From Trichomonas vaginalis G3 (lineage: Eukaryota; Parabasalia; Trichomonadida; Trichomonadidae), in assembly GCF_026262505.1 (NCBI RefSeq), contig NC_067205.1, positions 24,585,585 through 24,649,584 on the forward strand: 64,000 bases of DNA. Reading direction: 5' to 3'. A program made the translations under genes and the position numbers. Each line of letters starts with the position of its first letter. The first letter of the stretch is position 1. The notes beneath the pieces were generated by a model that ran no database searches, was not told where the DNA came from, and was given only the letters and a program-made list of their open reading frames with translations. Shown one piece after another: positions 29,220-38,505 of the stretch.

Positions 29220-29622
29220 TTATGTCTTTACAAAAGACTGCTTTACAAAAGACAGCTTTACAAAAGACTGCTTTACAAAAGACAGCTTTACAAAAGACAG
29301 CTTTACAAAAGACAGCTTTACAAAAGACAGCTTTACAAAAGACAGCTTTACAAAAGACAGCTTTACAAAAGACGTCTTGACAAAAGACAGCTTTACAAAA
29401 GACTGCTTTACAAAAGCATTTTCTCACAAAATTGAATACTTTTGCTTTACAAAAGACGTCTTGACAAAAGATTGCTTTACAAAAGTCTGCTTTACAAAAG
29501 ACGTCTTGACAAAAGATTGCTTTACAAAAGTCTGCTTTACAAAAGATTGCTTTACAAAAGATTGCTTTACAAAAGTCTGCTTTACAAAAGACAGCTTTAC
29601 AAAAGATTGCTTTACAAAAGCC
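29220..29622. repeat. 15-bp minisatellite between divergent Polinton genes
   Basis: About 27 copies of CTTTACAAAAGACAG and variants (ACGTCTTGACAAAAG, CTTTACAAAAGATTG, CTTTACAAAAGTCTG), once interrupted near 29418-29445. Because the unit is a multiple of three and lacks stops, several frames on both strands stay open across it (FTKDS, LYKRQ, FCKAV, FVKQT). It occupies exactly the gap between the starts of two divergent genes. It could be an expanded promoter, an origin element or a coding repeat of either gene. Confidence 0.9.
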
Positions 29623-30021
29623 ATGACTGATCTTCATCCAATTTGTTTAATCGAACTTAATGAAGTAATTTCTGCATATCTCCTGCATGTATTTGGAAAC
29701 GAGAGGATAAGACAACTCACCAAGGTTTCCAGACGCCAGATCCAAAGACTTGAATCAACTGCAGGAGTAATCCTAAGCTTTGAAGAAGGATTAACCAATA
29801 AGAAAGATGTCATTGACTCCAAGCGTGAAAGCCTTGCTGCTTTCTTACGCAAACACCCATGGGTCGATGTTGATCTCCAAACTCCTTACCAAGGACTCGT
29901 TGAAACCTTCACGACCTACAGACAGCTCCTTGACAGACCTGAGCAGAACCTTCTGGTCGAACGTGATGGCACATTAAGCCCTACAGACGAGTCAATCCAG
30001 AGAGAAGAAGCTCAAGAGTAA
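29623..30021 (+). CDS. 132-aa Polinton protein
   Basis: MTDLHPICLIELNEVISAYL and a helical region (FGNERIRQLTKVSRRQIQRL) are followed by FLRKHPWVDVDLQTPYQG and an acidic C-terminus (SPTDESIQREEAQE). No family recognised. The open frame continues upstream through the minisatellite as FTKD repeats. The start at 29623 is the first ATG after the repeats. Confidence 0.55.
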   Translation: MTDLHPICLIELNEVISAYLLHVFGNERIRQLTKVSRRQIQRLESTAGVILSFEEGLTNKKDVIDSKRESLAAFLRKHPWVDVDLQTPYQGLVETFTTYRQLLDRPEQNLLVERDGTLSPTDESIQREEAQE

Positions 30022-30057
30022 AAATCTGACATTTATACTTTACATGACATTTTTTTC

Positions 30058-30633
30058 ATGAGTGTTCACGTTAAGATCAATGATGAAAACATGACTTCAT
30101 GGGAAGATATCATTGATGACATAGAGAATGACCTTGATGAAAACATGATGGGAGCTCAAACGTCAGTTAAGGTCAAACTTGGTGAAGTTCAAGAAAAGAT
30201 CTCCGAGATCAATGCAAAAATATCTGCTCTTACAGAGGTTGACGTTTATTACAGAAGCTTGGAGAGAACTTTAAGCAAACTTGAACGTCAGAACCAAAGT
30301 CTCATAGTTGTGCTCCAGAAACTCAGTCTCATGCGTAAAGCATATAATGACTACCTACATGTAAGAGACTTACCTTCTTATTCTACTCCAGATCTCGACT
30401 TTTCCGATATAAGTCCAATCCTTATTGATACAACACTTACGATAGCAGGGATGCTTCCTACATATCCAGAATATGATAACTTACCTCAGCTCTTCGAGTA
30501 TCTCAAGAAAAAGTTCATGATCTTATTATGCGAGACCATGAAAAGACGTCAAAATACCAGAACAGAACGAGAACAGAGCTTACTAATAGACTTATTATAT
30601 AATACTAAAGAAATAAAGGAGTTTTTATTCTAA
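30058..30633 (+). CDS. 191-aa coiled-coil Polinton protein
   Basis: The N-terminal 30 residues are acidic (SWEDIIDDIENDLDENM), followed by a long predicted coiled coil (VKLGEVQEKISEINAKISAL, LERTLSKLERQNQSLIVVL). The C-terminal half is helical. No catalytic motif is visible. A scaffold or structural role is plausible. T-rich sequence (GACATTTTTTTC) precedes the ATG. Its end overlaps the convergent gene at 30625 by 9 bp. Confidence 0.6.
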   Translation: MSVHVKINDENMTSWEDIIDDIENDLDENMMGAQTSVKVKLGEVQEKISEINAKISALTEVDVYYRSLERTLSKLERQNQSLIVVLQKLSLMRKAYNDYLHVRDLPSYSTPDLDFSDISPILIDTTLTIAGMLPTYPEYDNLPQLFEYLKKKFMILLCETMKRRQNTRTEREQSLLIDLLYNTKEIKEFLF

Positions 30634-30912
30634 CTTTGGTATTTTTGGGAAGAACTGATCTGGATCATATTTGTCAACCACAGGTTTTGGTATCAAAAGT
30701 CTCTCTGGTTCTTGGACGGCTGGTACTGGAAATGGTTCCTTTGGTTTCCTAGCTTTTGGGAGATCTAAAAATTTTCTTGGTCTCTTTCTTTTGTGTAAGT
30801 GTTGTCCATTTTTATCGACAACGAATGTGAGCTTTCCGTCGTCAAAGATGAATGTCGTCGCTTCTTCAGTTCCCTCATCAACTATTATCTTCTTGATCTT
30901 TCTCTTCTCCAT
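30625..30912 (-). CDS. 95-aa basic Polinton protein
   Basis: MEKRKIKKIIVDEGTEEATT, then a beta hairpin-like DDGKLTFVVDKNGQHLHKRK and a proline/lysine-rich tail (PKARKPKEPFPVPAVQEPER). Start taken at 30912 because GTCACTTTTTCTGTTAATGG matches the Polinton start context; an ATG six codons upstream is possible. No family recognised. The basic stretch suggests nucleic-acid binding. Confidence 0.5.
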   Translation of the reverse strand: MEKRKIKKIIVDEGTEEATTFIFDDGKLTFVVDKNGQHLHKRKRPRKFLDLPKARKPKEPFPVPAVQEPERLLIPKPVVDKYDPDQFFPKIPKLE

Positions 30913-31031
30913 TAACAGAAAAAGTGACATATATTACTTCATTTTTTTCTGAGTGTTAGGATTAATTAAACCTCTATCTATAACATGCTTTCTCATAGAA
31001 AATTTCTCTCCATATCTTTTTGTCAATATCT

Positions 31032-31718
31032 CTAAAGTTCTTCTGTATAAGATTTATCACTACTGAAGTAAATAGATGGATAATTAAGGACATCAAAGGT
31101 TTCTACAGTATCTTTAAGAGTCCATTCATCTCCATACTGTATAGAATAAGTATGGAAGTATGGAGGATCACATATAAAGAAAACATTGGGAAGATCTTTA
31201 TACTCATTGAAGAGTATTCTCCAATCTTTATGAACAATAGTTAAACCTTCAAGATAGTCATCTATGTTTTCACCAAATAAGTTAGTATATCTGAGGTATA
31301 ACACTTTCTTCATTAATGTGTCAAGATCATAGTATTTGTATGCTCCAGAATAGAGAAGACGTGAACATAATGTATCCCAGTCTATGTATGGAGCTTTACT
31401 TATAACTTCTCTGACGATCTCTTTCTGATCAGTAGGAATTTTCTCATCTGGCTTAACATTTATTCTCTCCTTAAGTTCCTTAAGTATTTCATTCGTGTCA
31501 TGAATGTGTTTCAGTCTATCAACGTAGTTATCATAGTCGTTAGCTATGATCGTTGCTTTTGGGAACATAATATGCAACAGATGAGAGATATAGAGAGAAC
31601 CACCAAAGAGGTCAACGAAGACATAATCCCCTTTGATGTCTTTGAGTATGTCGATAAGATCTTTCCTGATCTTCGACTTATTACCTATGAAAGGTAAAGG
31701 AGGTTTGGTAAAAATCAT
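31032..31718 (-). CDS. Dam-family (D12 class) adenine-N6 DNA methyltransferase
   Basis: 228 residues. FIGNK at 10-14 and VDLFGGSLY near 35-43 form the S-adenosylmethionine site. CDPPYFH with DPPY at 184-187 is the catalytic motif for adenine-N6 transfer. The order of motifs (F-x-G-x-K first, DPPY later) is that of Dam-like alpha-class enzymes. It would methylate adenines in DNA. The start has TTTTTATTACCATATAAATG, the best example of the Polinton signal. A related remnant lies at 640-1418 in the older Polinton. Whether it marks element DNA, host DNA or both is unknown. Confidence 0.88.
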   Translation of the reverse strand: MIFTKPPLPFIGNKSKIRKDLIDILKDIKGDYVFVDLFGGSLYISHLLHIMFPKATIIANDYDNYVDRLKHIHDTNEILKELKERINVKPDEKIPTDQKEIVREVISKAPYIDWDTLCSRLLYSGAYKYYDLDTLMKKVLYLRYTNLFGENIDDYLEGLTIVHKDWRILFNEYKDLPNVFFICDPPYFHTYSIQYGDEWTLKDTVETFDVLNYPSIYFSSDKSYTEEL

Positions 31719-31742
31719 TTATATGGTAATAAAAATAAGTGT

Positions 31743-31913
31743 TTACTTGAGACAATAACCTCTGTTGAGTTTGTAGAACAAGATCAGAAGTACGATCAAG
31801 TTCAAAACAACACAAATGGCTAGGATTGCGTTACCAACAATCTTTGTCTTTTCCCAGCAAGACTTCTTCTTTGGTTCATGTGCTGCTTCGACATCACTGT
31901 ATGGCTCGGACAT
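31743..31913 (-). CDS. 56-aa single-pass Polinton membrane protein
   Basis: MSEPYSDVEAAHEPKKKSCW, a charged N-terminus of about 25 residues, is followed by one transmembrane helix (NAILAICVVLNLIVLLILFY) and a short basic tail. Start at 31913 is favoured by GACACTTTTTAAGTTAATG; an ATG six codons upstream is also in frame. It lies 24 bp upstream of the methylase gene on the same strand. Small membrane proteins occur in several Polinton-related viruses; function unknown. Confidence 0.55.
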   Translation of the reverse strand: MSEPYSDVEAAHEPKKKSCWEKTKIVGNAILAICVVLNLIVLLILFYKLNRGYCLK

Positions 31914-31950
31914 TAACTTAAAAAGTGTCATGACCACTTCATTTTTGATG

Positions 31951-32320
31951 AAGTCAACAGCTTATGTCCACTTCCTCCCACAAGCACTTGAGGACAAGAG
32001 AAGGTCATCATTGACTACCTTCAAGCCACTGAGAAGCTCCAAAAGCTTCAAGATCTCCGCGAAGAGTTCAAGTCCCGCTTGAAACAGGAGAACTTACTGC
32101 AGGATACATGCTCATTTTGTACCCATTACTAGATGGCTCCCATTTACCATCAGAGTACACTGCAGCTCTTGATGCACTCAAAGATCTTCGCGATCACCGT
32201 CCGATCGGTAAAGAAGCCTTCGAGCTCACCATTGAGCAAGCCATCCTCGCCAAGTACAATGCAAAGAAGCGGATGCTCGAAGCTCTTGATAAGATCAAGG
32301 AGTACGTCGAAACGTTCTAA
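31951..32320 (+). pseudogene. Small coiled-coil Polinton gene, broken
   Basis: The plus strand has coding-like helical sequence (DYLQATEKLQKLQDLREEFK) and, further on, FELTIEQAILAKYNAKKRML with a natural stop after KIKEYVETF. These parts are not in one open frame, so the gene is broken. T-rich sequence (CACTTCATTTTTG) precedes the first ATG at 31951. Function unknown. Confidence 0.4.
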
Positions 32321-32428
32321 AATAATTACTTGAGTAAACAATAAGTTTTATTGAGTAAGTCTTGAAACATTTGTGCTTTTGTTCTTGTTTGAACAACCAT
32401 ATTTAACATTAGATAAAAAATTTTTTGG

Positions 32429-33010
32429 TTAAACAATAACATACTTAAGACATAAATTATACCTACTTATTAACTCAGTATATTGTGCATTATATGCATA
32501 CTTAAACTCTTGAGCAATATTGTTCTCATCAATGATTCTGATCTGAGCTATTTTTGAGAAAGGTGGTGGAATACCACAACATGTGATGTCTGGGTCCAGT
32601 AGGTCTATTTCACACTTGAACCCAGTCATTCTGTGAACAACTTCTTCCAAGTCTGGCTTAGGTAGTAAGATCTGATCTTTGCTCACTAAGTTAGAAAAGA
32701 GCTCTTTGTCTTGGTCTAGAAGTATCTTCTGGTATATACTAAGTAAATACTCTTCTACACCAATCCTCGATGAAGTCTCCACAGATCTCGATGAGGTCAG
32801 GTTGGAAGTTAATGGACTTAAAGGAGGAGGATACATTGGTGCTTCTGAGTTCGTAGTTGTTTCCTCTTTTTTTATCTCTGTTGGAGCATCACTTACTGTA
32901 CCAGATGGATAGTTCTTTATCACAATGTTATTAGTTGTTCTTGAATCAACATTGCTTGTTGGTTCAATTGGAAGATTAGCTGCACCATAAAGAATTGACT
33001 TCGATCTCAT
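32429..33010 (-). CDS. Unrecognised 193-aa Polinton protein
   Basis: The N-terminal 85 residues are low-complexity (S, T, N, P), including PPPLSPLTSNLTSSRS. The rest is globular with EEYLLSIYQKILLDQDKELF and ITCCGIPPPFSKIAQIRIID. No family recognised. The start has AATTTTTACTCATAACAAATG-type context, almost the same as at 19924. It shares a 35-bp divergent promoter with the gene at 33046. Confidence 0.6.
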   Translation of the reverse strand: MRSKSILYGAANLPIEPTSNVDSRTTNNIVIKNYPSGTVSDAPTEIKKEETTTNSEAPMYPPPLSPLTSNLTSSRSVETSSRIGVEEYLLSIYQKILLDQDKELFSNLVSKDQILLPKPDLEEVVHRMTGFKCEIDLLDPDITCCGIPPPFSKIAQIRIIDENNIAQEFKYAYNAQYTELISRYNLCLKYVIV

Positions 33011-33045
33011 TTGTTATGAGTAAAAATTGTTTTATTCTCATATAA
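33011..33045. promoter_or_regulatory. 35-bp divergent Polinton promoter
   Basis: Between divergent ATGs. Rightward it reads TGTTTTATTCTCATATAA before ATG, leftward ATTTTTACTCATAACAA before ATG. Both are T-run plus spacer plus A-rich start. Confidence 0.6.
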
Positions 33046-33399
33046 ATGACGAACATTAACCCAGAGAACAACACAGAATATACTGCAACAGGAGTTGTTT
33101 ACAATGATCTAGATCAGATCGTCCAACTCAAAGCCCCAAGAGGAAGGAATTTAATAAGACAACCTCCACCAAAGATATATGTTGATGATGGTAGTAATGG
33201 GTTCAACTTAGTGTATCATTACTCATATCCTCAATATGCAAAAATTGGGTCTACCCCAAACGTGACAAACCATTATATGAACCTTTATGATGAAGCAAGG
33301 TTTCATGCACCAACGAAGAAAGAACCTGATGCATCAAGATTACATGAATTCGCAGACCATGATGGTTATAGCGATTACTCAATGCCTGTAAGACTTTAA
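33046..33399 (+). CDS. Unrecognised 117-aa Polinton protein
   Basis: A short protein with no recognised family: MTNINPENNTEYTATGVVYN, a RGRNLIRQPPPKIY segment, a tyrosine-rich middle and an H/D-rich end (HEFADHDGYSDYSMPVRL). It lies 13 bp upstream of the integrase gene on the same strand. Complete, with a clear start signal. Confidence 0.55.
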   Translation: MTNINPENNTEYTATGVVYNDLDQIVQLKAPRGRNLIRQPPPKIYVDDGSNGFNLVYHYSYPQYAKIGSTPNVTNHYMNLYDEARFHAPTKKEPDASRLHEFADHDGYSDYSMPVRL

Positions 33400-33412
33400 C
33401 GTTAATAAAAAA

Positions 33413-34480
33413 ATGACTGTTGGTAAACAAGAAAAAACTTTAATACAAGAGGATTTGATGCTACCAATATATTCAACTGATATGGGAGCTTATCAATTCG
33501 ATACATTTGAGAATCCTGGTGGAACACCACCATATTTTCTTTTGTTCATCAATGTAAACAGTAGAAAAGGTTATGCGTTCCCAATGAGTGAAAAGAACTC
33601 AAACAATGTTCTAAGTGCAATGCAGAAGTTCATTTCACAAGCTACAGGTGAAATGAAGCCTACAATACTTACTAGTGATGAAGACCCAGCTTATACGACA
33701 CAAAATGTTCGAGATCTGTTGGTCAGTCATAACATTGAGCACATGACGACACAGAAATACAATCATAACATACTAGGTATTATTAATAGGTTCTGTAGAA
33801 CTATTAGAACTATGTTACATATGAAGTTAAACCTCAAAGAAGGTGATAAAACACCACCTTTCACTGCAGATACAATGAGACAAATTATTAATGACTACAA
33901 CACTGAATATCATTCAAGCACACAACAAAAGCCTGATGATTTCACAGAAAAGGATAATGAGGAATATATAAAGAAGCAAAGATTGAAAGAAGAGTATGTC
34001 AGAAAAAATAACCTTTATAACTTAAGACCTGGTCAAAAAGTTCAAGTCATAGTTGAACCAAGAACATGGGGTAAAGGTAACCAACAAAGAAGACATCTTG
34101 ATCCTTCTTATTATACAGTTGATTCAGTTGATACAAGTGCATACTTGTTAAGAGCAAAAGATGGAAGTGTTGCAAGATATCCACGTTATCAGATATGGAC
34201 AAAAATAGAGCATGGATTAAAGCAAGGAGAAACTTTAGATCAAGGAAGACACGGTGCTGTTAAAAGTATTGATGGTCATGAACTTGTCGGTAATGATGTA
34301 AAGTATGATGTTACGTTTGAGAACGAAAATACAGGAAAAGTGACAGGTAGAGGTATGCGTGAAGGTAATCCAAACAGGTTGTCACAAATGGAAGTACAGT
34401 ATTGGAGGAAAAATATTAATGAAGGTCATGTTAAAGATATGCCTAGTTTTCTTGAGAAGTATCGTGGGTTTCGAGTTTAG
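33413..34480 (+). CDS. c-int: Polinton integrase (rve superfamily)
   Basis: 355 residues. The core, about residues 15-175, has the RNase H-like fold segments of retroviral-type integrases: YQFDTF near residue 30, a strand-rich PPYFLLFINVNSRKGYAFPM, and TSDEDPAYTT near 87. Then come HNILGIINRFCRTIRTML and a NDYN-EYHSSTQQKP helix typical of the family. Residues 200-260 (LRPGQKVQV, YYTVDSVDTSAYLLRAKDG) form an SH3-like C-terminal domain, with an extra charged region after it. It would insert the element into the genome. TAACGTTAATAAAAAAATG precedes the start. The end overlaps the gene at 34443 by 38 bp. Confidence 0.8.
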   Translation: MTVGKQEKTLIQEDLMLPIYSTDMGAYQFDTFENPGGTPPYFLLFINVNSRKGYAFPMSEKNSNNVLSAMQKFISQATGEMKPTILTSDEDPAYTTQNVRDLLVSHNIEHMTTQKYNHNILGIINRFCRTIRTMLHMKLNLKEGDKTPPFTADTMRQIINDYNTEYHSSTQQKPDDFTEKDNEEYIKKQRLKEEYVRKNNLYNLRPGQKVQVIVEPRTWGKGNQQRRHLDPSYYTVDSVDTSAYLLRAKDGSVARYPRYQIWTKIEHGLKQGETLDQGRHGAVKSIDGHELVGNDVKYDVTFENENTGKVTGRGMREGNPNRLSQMEVQYWRKNINEGHVKDMPSFLEKYRGFRV

Positions 34481-34679
34481 CTTGTAAGTCCTTTATTTTT
34501 GTTTCATACAATGAGATCTTCCTTCTGATCTGTTCATCATTGAGAGGTTGCTTGACTTTACGGAACTGTACACGTCCGTCTTTCATTGTATGTACATAAT
34601 ATCCATCAGGAACCTTACCATCTTTTATATATTCAGTTAACCACTTTTGTTTAGTTGATGCTTTAATGACTTGACTCAT
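34443..34679 (-). CDS. 78-aa Polinton protein with YYV-MKDG-RK motif
   Basis: A helical N-terminus ([20 protein letters not shown]) is followed by [18 protein letters not shown] and PLN, the motif shared with 19440-19889. A coiled-coil tail follows ([19 protein letters not shown]). Its ATG overlaps the stop of the 1269-aa gene as ATGA on the same strand, a compact arrangement unusual in a eukaryote. Role unknown. Confidence 0.55.
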   Translation of the reverse strand: MSQVIKASTKQKWLTEYIKDGKVPDGYYVHTMKDGRVQFRKVKQPLNDEQIRRKISLYETKIKDLQAKLETHDTSQEN

Positions 34680-37600
34680 TTCTTACTGGATAAATTTTTA
34701 TGTTTTTTATCTTTTGACGATTTTTTCTTATCCTTATCTTTCTTCTTGTCCTTGTCCTTCTTTGATTTATCCTTCTTCTTGTCCTTGTCCTTCTTGGACT
34801 TCTCTGCTGCAGGTGGTGTTGGATTCTGTTTGACTTTAGCACTTGGGTCAGGACCTTGTCTTTGAGACTTAGATATAGATTGTTTAGGAGCTGCTGCTTG
34901 TTTAGTTGCTTCAGCTTGTTGTTTAGCTAATTCAGCAGCTTGTTTATCATTCTCTTCTATTTCCTTTGCACCAGTTGCGACTTCATTCTTGAACTTTTGG
35001 AGATTCTCAGCAGCATCCATTACCTTATTCGCTCCTTTAAACAATCCATAAAATTTCTGCCATGGTGATACTGAAGGTATATTTCCACCAATTGCTGGAG
35101 GAACTGATGCTTCAGGAGTTGGAGATGGTGTTTTGTCTGAATTGAGATGCTTTTCTGCTTCAAGAACTTGTGTAGTATTTTTCTCCAGGTATGCTTTTGC
35201 AACCTCCTTAACTTCTGGACGTTCATTATTTACATCCTGTCTTGGTGTTGATGTTTCAGTAGCGTTTTCCTGAGTTACATTAACAACAGGTTGCTCAACT
35301 GCTGAAACATTAGCTGCTTCAGTAATGTTATGAGTAGTTGAAACATTTCCTGATATACCTTCTCCTGTTGGAACTCTTGGAGCAATTGTTGTGATGTTCG
35401 CCATTGCAGGAGTTGGAGTAGGAGTGTCATCAATCTTTCTGTCAGCTTTCGTCGTTTGCGTTGTAGTATTTGTTGTTTCATTACCATATTTTGATCTTAG
35501 TCTGGTAAGCTCTAACTTCATATGTTCTTCAGGATATGCATACTTATTATATTCACCCTTAATATTCTTTTTCCATTCATCGTATTTATCTTCTGCTGAT
35601 TTCTTAATTGATGCTAGTCCGTTTACAGCCAATTCATCAGTACCGTTATCAGTAGTCTGGTTATATAAAAGATTAGCAGCTGATCTAATTGTGTAATCCG
35701 TAAGATTACCAAAACGCTCTATTGTACCTAATGTTGTGTTCTTCAGTTCCTTTCCAATTCCTTGTGCAGCATCTTTGACTAAATCAGCACCCCATGCACC
35801 AAATTGTCTCACAGGAGCCGCTATTGATGGTGAAGGAGATGGAGATGGCGATGGTGTTGCTGCTTTCGCCTTTCTATCAGCTTCTTCCTTAGCCTTTCTA
35901 TCTGCTTCTTCTTTCGCCTTTCTATCTGCTTCTTCCTTAGCCTTACGAGCTTTTTCTTTCTTCTTAAGTTCCTCTAGTTCTTTACGTTCAGCTTCTTCTT
36001 TCGCCTTTCGTTCAGCTTCTTCCTTAGCCTTACGAGCTTTTTCTTTCTTCTTAAGCTCCTCTAGTTCTTTACGTTCAGCTTCTTCTTTCGCCTTTCGTTC
36101 AGCTTCTTCCTTAGCCTTACGAGCTTTTTCTTTCTTCTTAAGCTCCTCTAGTTCTTTACGTTCAGCTTCTTCTTTCGCCTTTCGTTCAGCTTCTTCCTTA
36201 GCCTTACGAGCTTTTTCTTTCTTCTTAAGCTCCTCTAGTTCTTTACGTTCAGCTTCTTCTTTCGCCTTTCGTTCAGCTTCTTCCTTAGCCTTACGAGCTT
36301 TTTCTTTCTTCTTAAGCTCCTCTAGTTCTTTACGTTCAGCTTCTTCTTTCGCCTTTCGTTCAGCTTCTTCCTTAGCCTTACGAGCTTTTTCTTTCTTCTT
36401 AAGCTCCTCTAGTTCTTTACGTTCAGCTTCTTCTTTCGCCTTTCGTTCAGCTTCTTCCTTAGCCTTACGAGCTTTTTCTTTCTTCTTAAGCTCCTCTAGT
36501 TCTTTACGTTCAGCTTCTTCTTTCGCCTTTCGTTCAGCTTCTTCCTTAGCCTTACGAGCTTTTTCTTCATAATATTTTGTATACTTATCATCAGCCCAAT
36601 TACCAAGTGATTTGGCACCTGTTAGTATTCCATTTGCGGTTGATGTTGCTGTTCTTCCGAGCCATCCCCCTACCGCTGAAGCACCATTGCCAATAGCACT
36701 ACCAGCATTTAAAATTCCACGACCAATCCATATCCCTGGTTTTGCCTTTGTATTAAGAGTAAGAAATTCTTCCTTCCTATCTTCAGGTGTAGGATTTGTA
36801 ACAGTTCTTACAGTATCAACAACAGTGTCAACACTGGTTCCAATAGCACTACCAACAGCTGTTGCACCAGTTAGAATACCATGGGTAACTAAATCAGTAG
36901 CTCTTGAGACAACATTATCACTCGAGGCTTTCTCTGCTGGATAGTTTGATCCTTTGTAAGTTCCTGGACCACCTCTATTTGAAGCTTCTCCTTCAACTAT
37001 TTTCTTCTCTTCTTGTGCTTGTTCTCTGGCAACACTCAATGCACGTTCTTGTCTTTGAATGTTGTCTTTCTTTAACATGTAACCACCAAGTGTCTGTGGT
37101 GGTGTGTTTTTATCTAGTGCAGCATCAATTGCAGCCTTTTCTTTTCGCTTTTCTTCGTCTAACCAATTTTGAATAGATTCTGCATCAGTTGGTTCAGCTG
37201 GAGTTGGAGACGGTGTTGGAGCTTTAGTTGGTGTTGGAGACGGTGTCGGAGCTTTAGTCGGAGTTGGAGATGGAGTAGGTGCTTTTGTAGGTGTCGGTGA
37301 TGGAGTTGGAGATGGAGTTGGAGGTACTGTTGGTTCTGGAGTTGGTTCAACAGTCGGTGAAGGTGTTGGCGCCTTTGTGATTCTTGGAGTTGGCTCTGGT
37401 GTTCTAATAGGGGAAGCAGTTGGTGTATTAGCTCTTTTAAGAACCTGTGATCTTTCCGCTTGATTTGAATCAGATACTGGGTTAGTTGTACTAGGATGTG
37501 ATACAGGAGTTATTTTTGGTGTAGGTGTTGGTTTATTTAATGTTATACCATGACTACTCGACATTGGTGGAGGACCTGCGTGAGCAGTTGGTGTCAGAGT

Positions 37601-38485
37601 TGGCGTTGGAGCTACTGTAGGAGTTGGCGTTGGAGCTACTGTTGGTTCAGGAGTGGGAGTTGGTGTTGGAGCTACTGTAGGAGTAGGTGTAGGAGTTGGT
37701 GTTGGAGTCGACATTTGTTTTAACCTCTCATTATACCAATTCTCCAAATAATAAGCCTCACCCATTAAGTTACTCTGTCTTTGTTTTATAGAAAATTCAC
37801 CTAACAGTAATTCATCATGAATCATTTTCTGCAGCTTTGTCGTGTTTTCTACTTCCTTTATTAGAACGCTCGATGTATTCGCCAATCCTCTATATTCCTT
37901 AATCATCTTATCTAGTTTGTTCATATTTGGTACTTCCTTTTTCTTCTCAGCGTTAATCTCATTAGATCGTTTCTCCAATTCTTCAACTACTTTGTAAAGC
38001 TTATTTATCTTGACATGTGATTCCTTTACTTCTCCAGTCCTTGGATCCTTAGGTTCCTTGTATTTAGCTAATTTCGTCTCTATATATCTTCGTTTAGCGT
38101 CATATCCAGGATCACTGGTTCGTAAAGGATGCGAAGGTGGACGAAAATAAGGTATGTAGAAATCTGGATCATCATTAATAGAAGAACGTGCTTTAAAGTT
38201 ACGAACCGCGTCTGTAAAAGGGTCTCTACCACGTGCTGTATATGTTGATGTAATCAAAAAGCCTTCTCTTCTCATTGGGAAATTAATACGACCTTTTTGA
38301 ACATATTCTTTCTCAAAGTATTGCCTAGCATTGTAATCAAAAGCAAGATCATTATATATATCGCGCAAAAAATCAAATGTATGCTGCTTGAACTTTTGAT
38401 CGCTAATTATGGTACGAATTATCGGACGTTCATTCTCCCATTTCTTAACTCGTTCATCAATGAGTTTCCTCTCTTGTTCACTCAT
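34676..38485 (-). CDS. 1269-aa repeat-rich Polinton structural protein
   Basis: The largest open frame in the element. Residues 1-250 are helical and charged. About 255-430 is built from (A/S)PTPTPT repeats. About 530-620 contains glycine-rich amphipathic stretches ([40 protein letters not shown]). About 640-870 is a coiled-coil array of 29-residue units ([20 protein letters not shown] and LEELKKKEK). The C-terminus is lysine-rich ([20 protein letters not shown]). Such a mix suggests a large virion or core protein that spans membrane or DNA; this is inference, as no family is recognised. ATTTTTATGAGGTTTAAATG is the start context. Confidence 0.7.
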   Translation of the reverse strand: MSEQERKLIDERVKKWENERPIIRTIISDQKFKQHTFDFLRDIYNDLAFDYNARQYFEKEYVQKGRINFPMRREGFLITSTYTARGRDPFTDAVRNFKARSSINDDPDFYIPYFRPPSHPLRTSDPGYDAKRRYIETKLAKYKEPKDPRTGEVKESHVKINKLYKVVEELEKRSNEINAEKKKEVPNMNKLDKMIKEYRGLANTSSVLIKEVENTTKLQKMIHDELLLGEFSIKQRQSNLMGEAYYLENWYNERLKQMSTPTPTPTPTPTVAPTPTPTPEPTVAPTPTPTVAPTPTLTPTAHAGPPPMSSSHGITLNKPTPTPKITPVSHPSTTNPVSDSNQAERSQVLKRANTPTASPIRTPEPTPRITKAPTPSPTVEPTPEPTVPPTPSPTPSPTPTKAPTPSPTPTKAPTPSPTPTKAPTPSPTPAEPTDAESIQNWLDEEKRKEKAAIDAALDKNTPPQTLGGYMLKKDNIQRQERALSVAREQAQEEKKIVEGEASNRGGPGTYKGSNYPAEKASSDNVVSRATDLVTHGILTGATAVGSAIGTSVDTVVDTVRTVTNPTPEDRKEEFLTLNTKAKPGIWIGRGILNAGSAIGNGASAVGGWLGRTATSTANGILTGAKSLGNWADDKYTKYYEEKARKAKEEAERKAKEEAERKELEELKKKEKARKAKEEAERKAKEEAERKELEELKKKEKARKAKEEAERKAKEEAERKELEELKKKEKARKAKEEAERKAKEEAERKELEELKKKEKARKAKEEAERKAKEEAERKELEELKKKEKARKAKEEAERKAKEEAERKELEELKKKEKARKAKEEAERKAKEEAERKELEELKKKEKARKAKEEADRKAKEEADRKAKEEADRKAKAATPSPSPSPSPSIAAPVRQFGAWGADLVKDAAQGIGKELKNTTLGTIERFGNLTDYTIRSAANLLYNQTTDNGTDELAVNGLASIKKSAEDKYDEWKKNIKGEYNKYAYPEEHMKLELTRLRSKYGNETTNTTTQTTKADRKIDDTPTPTPAMANITTIAPRVPTGEGISGNVSTTHNITEAANVSAVEQPVVNVTQENATETSTPRQDVNNERPEVKEVAKAYLEKNTTQVLEAEKHLNSDKTPSPTPEASVPPAIGGNIPSVSPWQKFYGLFKGANKVMDAAENLQKFKNEVATGAKEIEENDKQAAELAKQQAEATKQAAAPKQSISKSQRQGPDPSAKVKQNPTPPAAEKSKKDKDKKKDKSKKDKDKKKDKDKKKSSKDKKHKNLSSKK
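35935..36566 (-). repeat. 87-bp coding tandem repeat (about 7 units)
   Basis: Near-identical 87-bp units encode the 29-residue KEEAERK coiled-coil repeats of the 1269-aa protein. The units match almost base for base, indicating recent expansion. The opposite strand is also open across it but encodes only low-complexity S/A/F repeats. Confidence 0.9.
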
Positions 38486-38505
38486 TTAAACCTCATAAAA
38501 ATATA

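Noticed and set aside
29200-29622. FTKD-, LYKR- and FVKQ-repeat proteins read across the minisatellite
   Set aside because: All follow automatically from a 15-bp unit without stops. Only the unique parts on either side are accepted as coding; repeat translation is left open.
35736-36572. Long plus-strand open frame of S/A/F-rich repeats
   Set aside because: It is the antisense shadow of the 87-bp coding repeat of the 1269-aa protein; it has no start signal and only low-complexity content.
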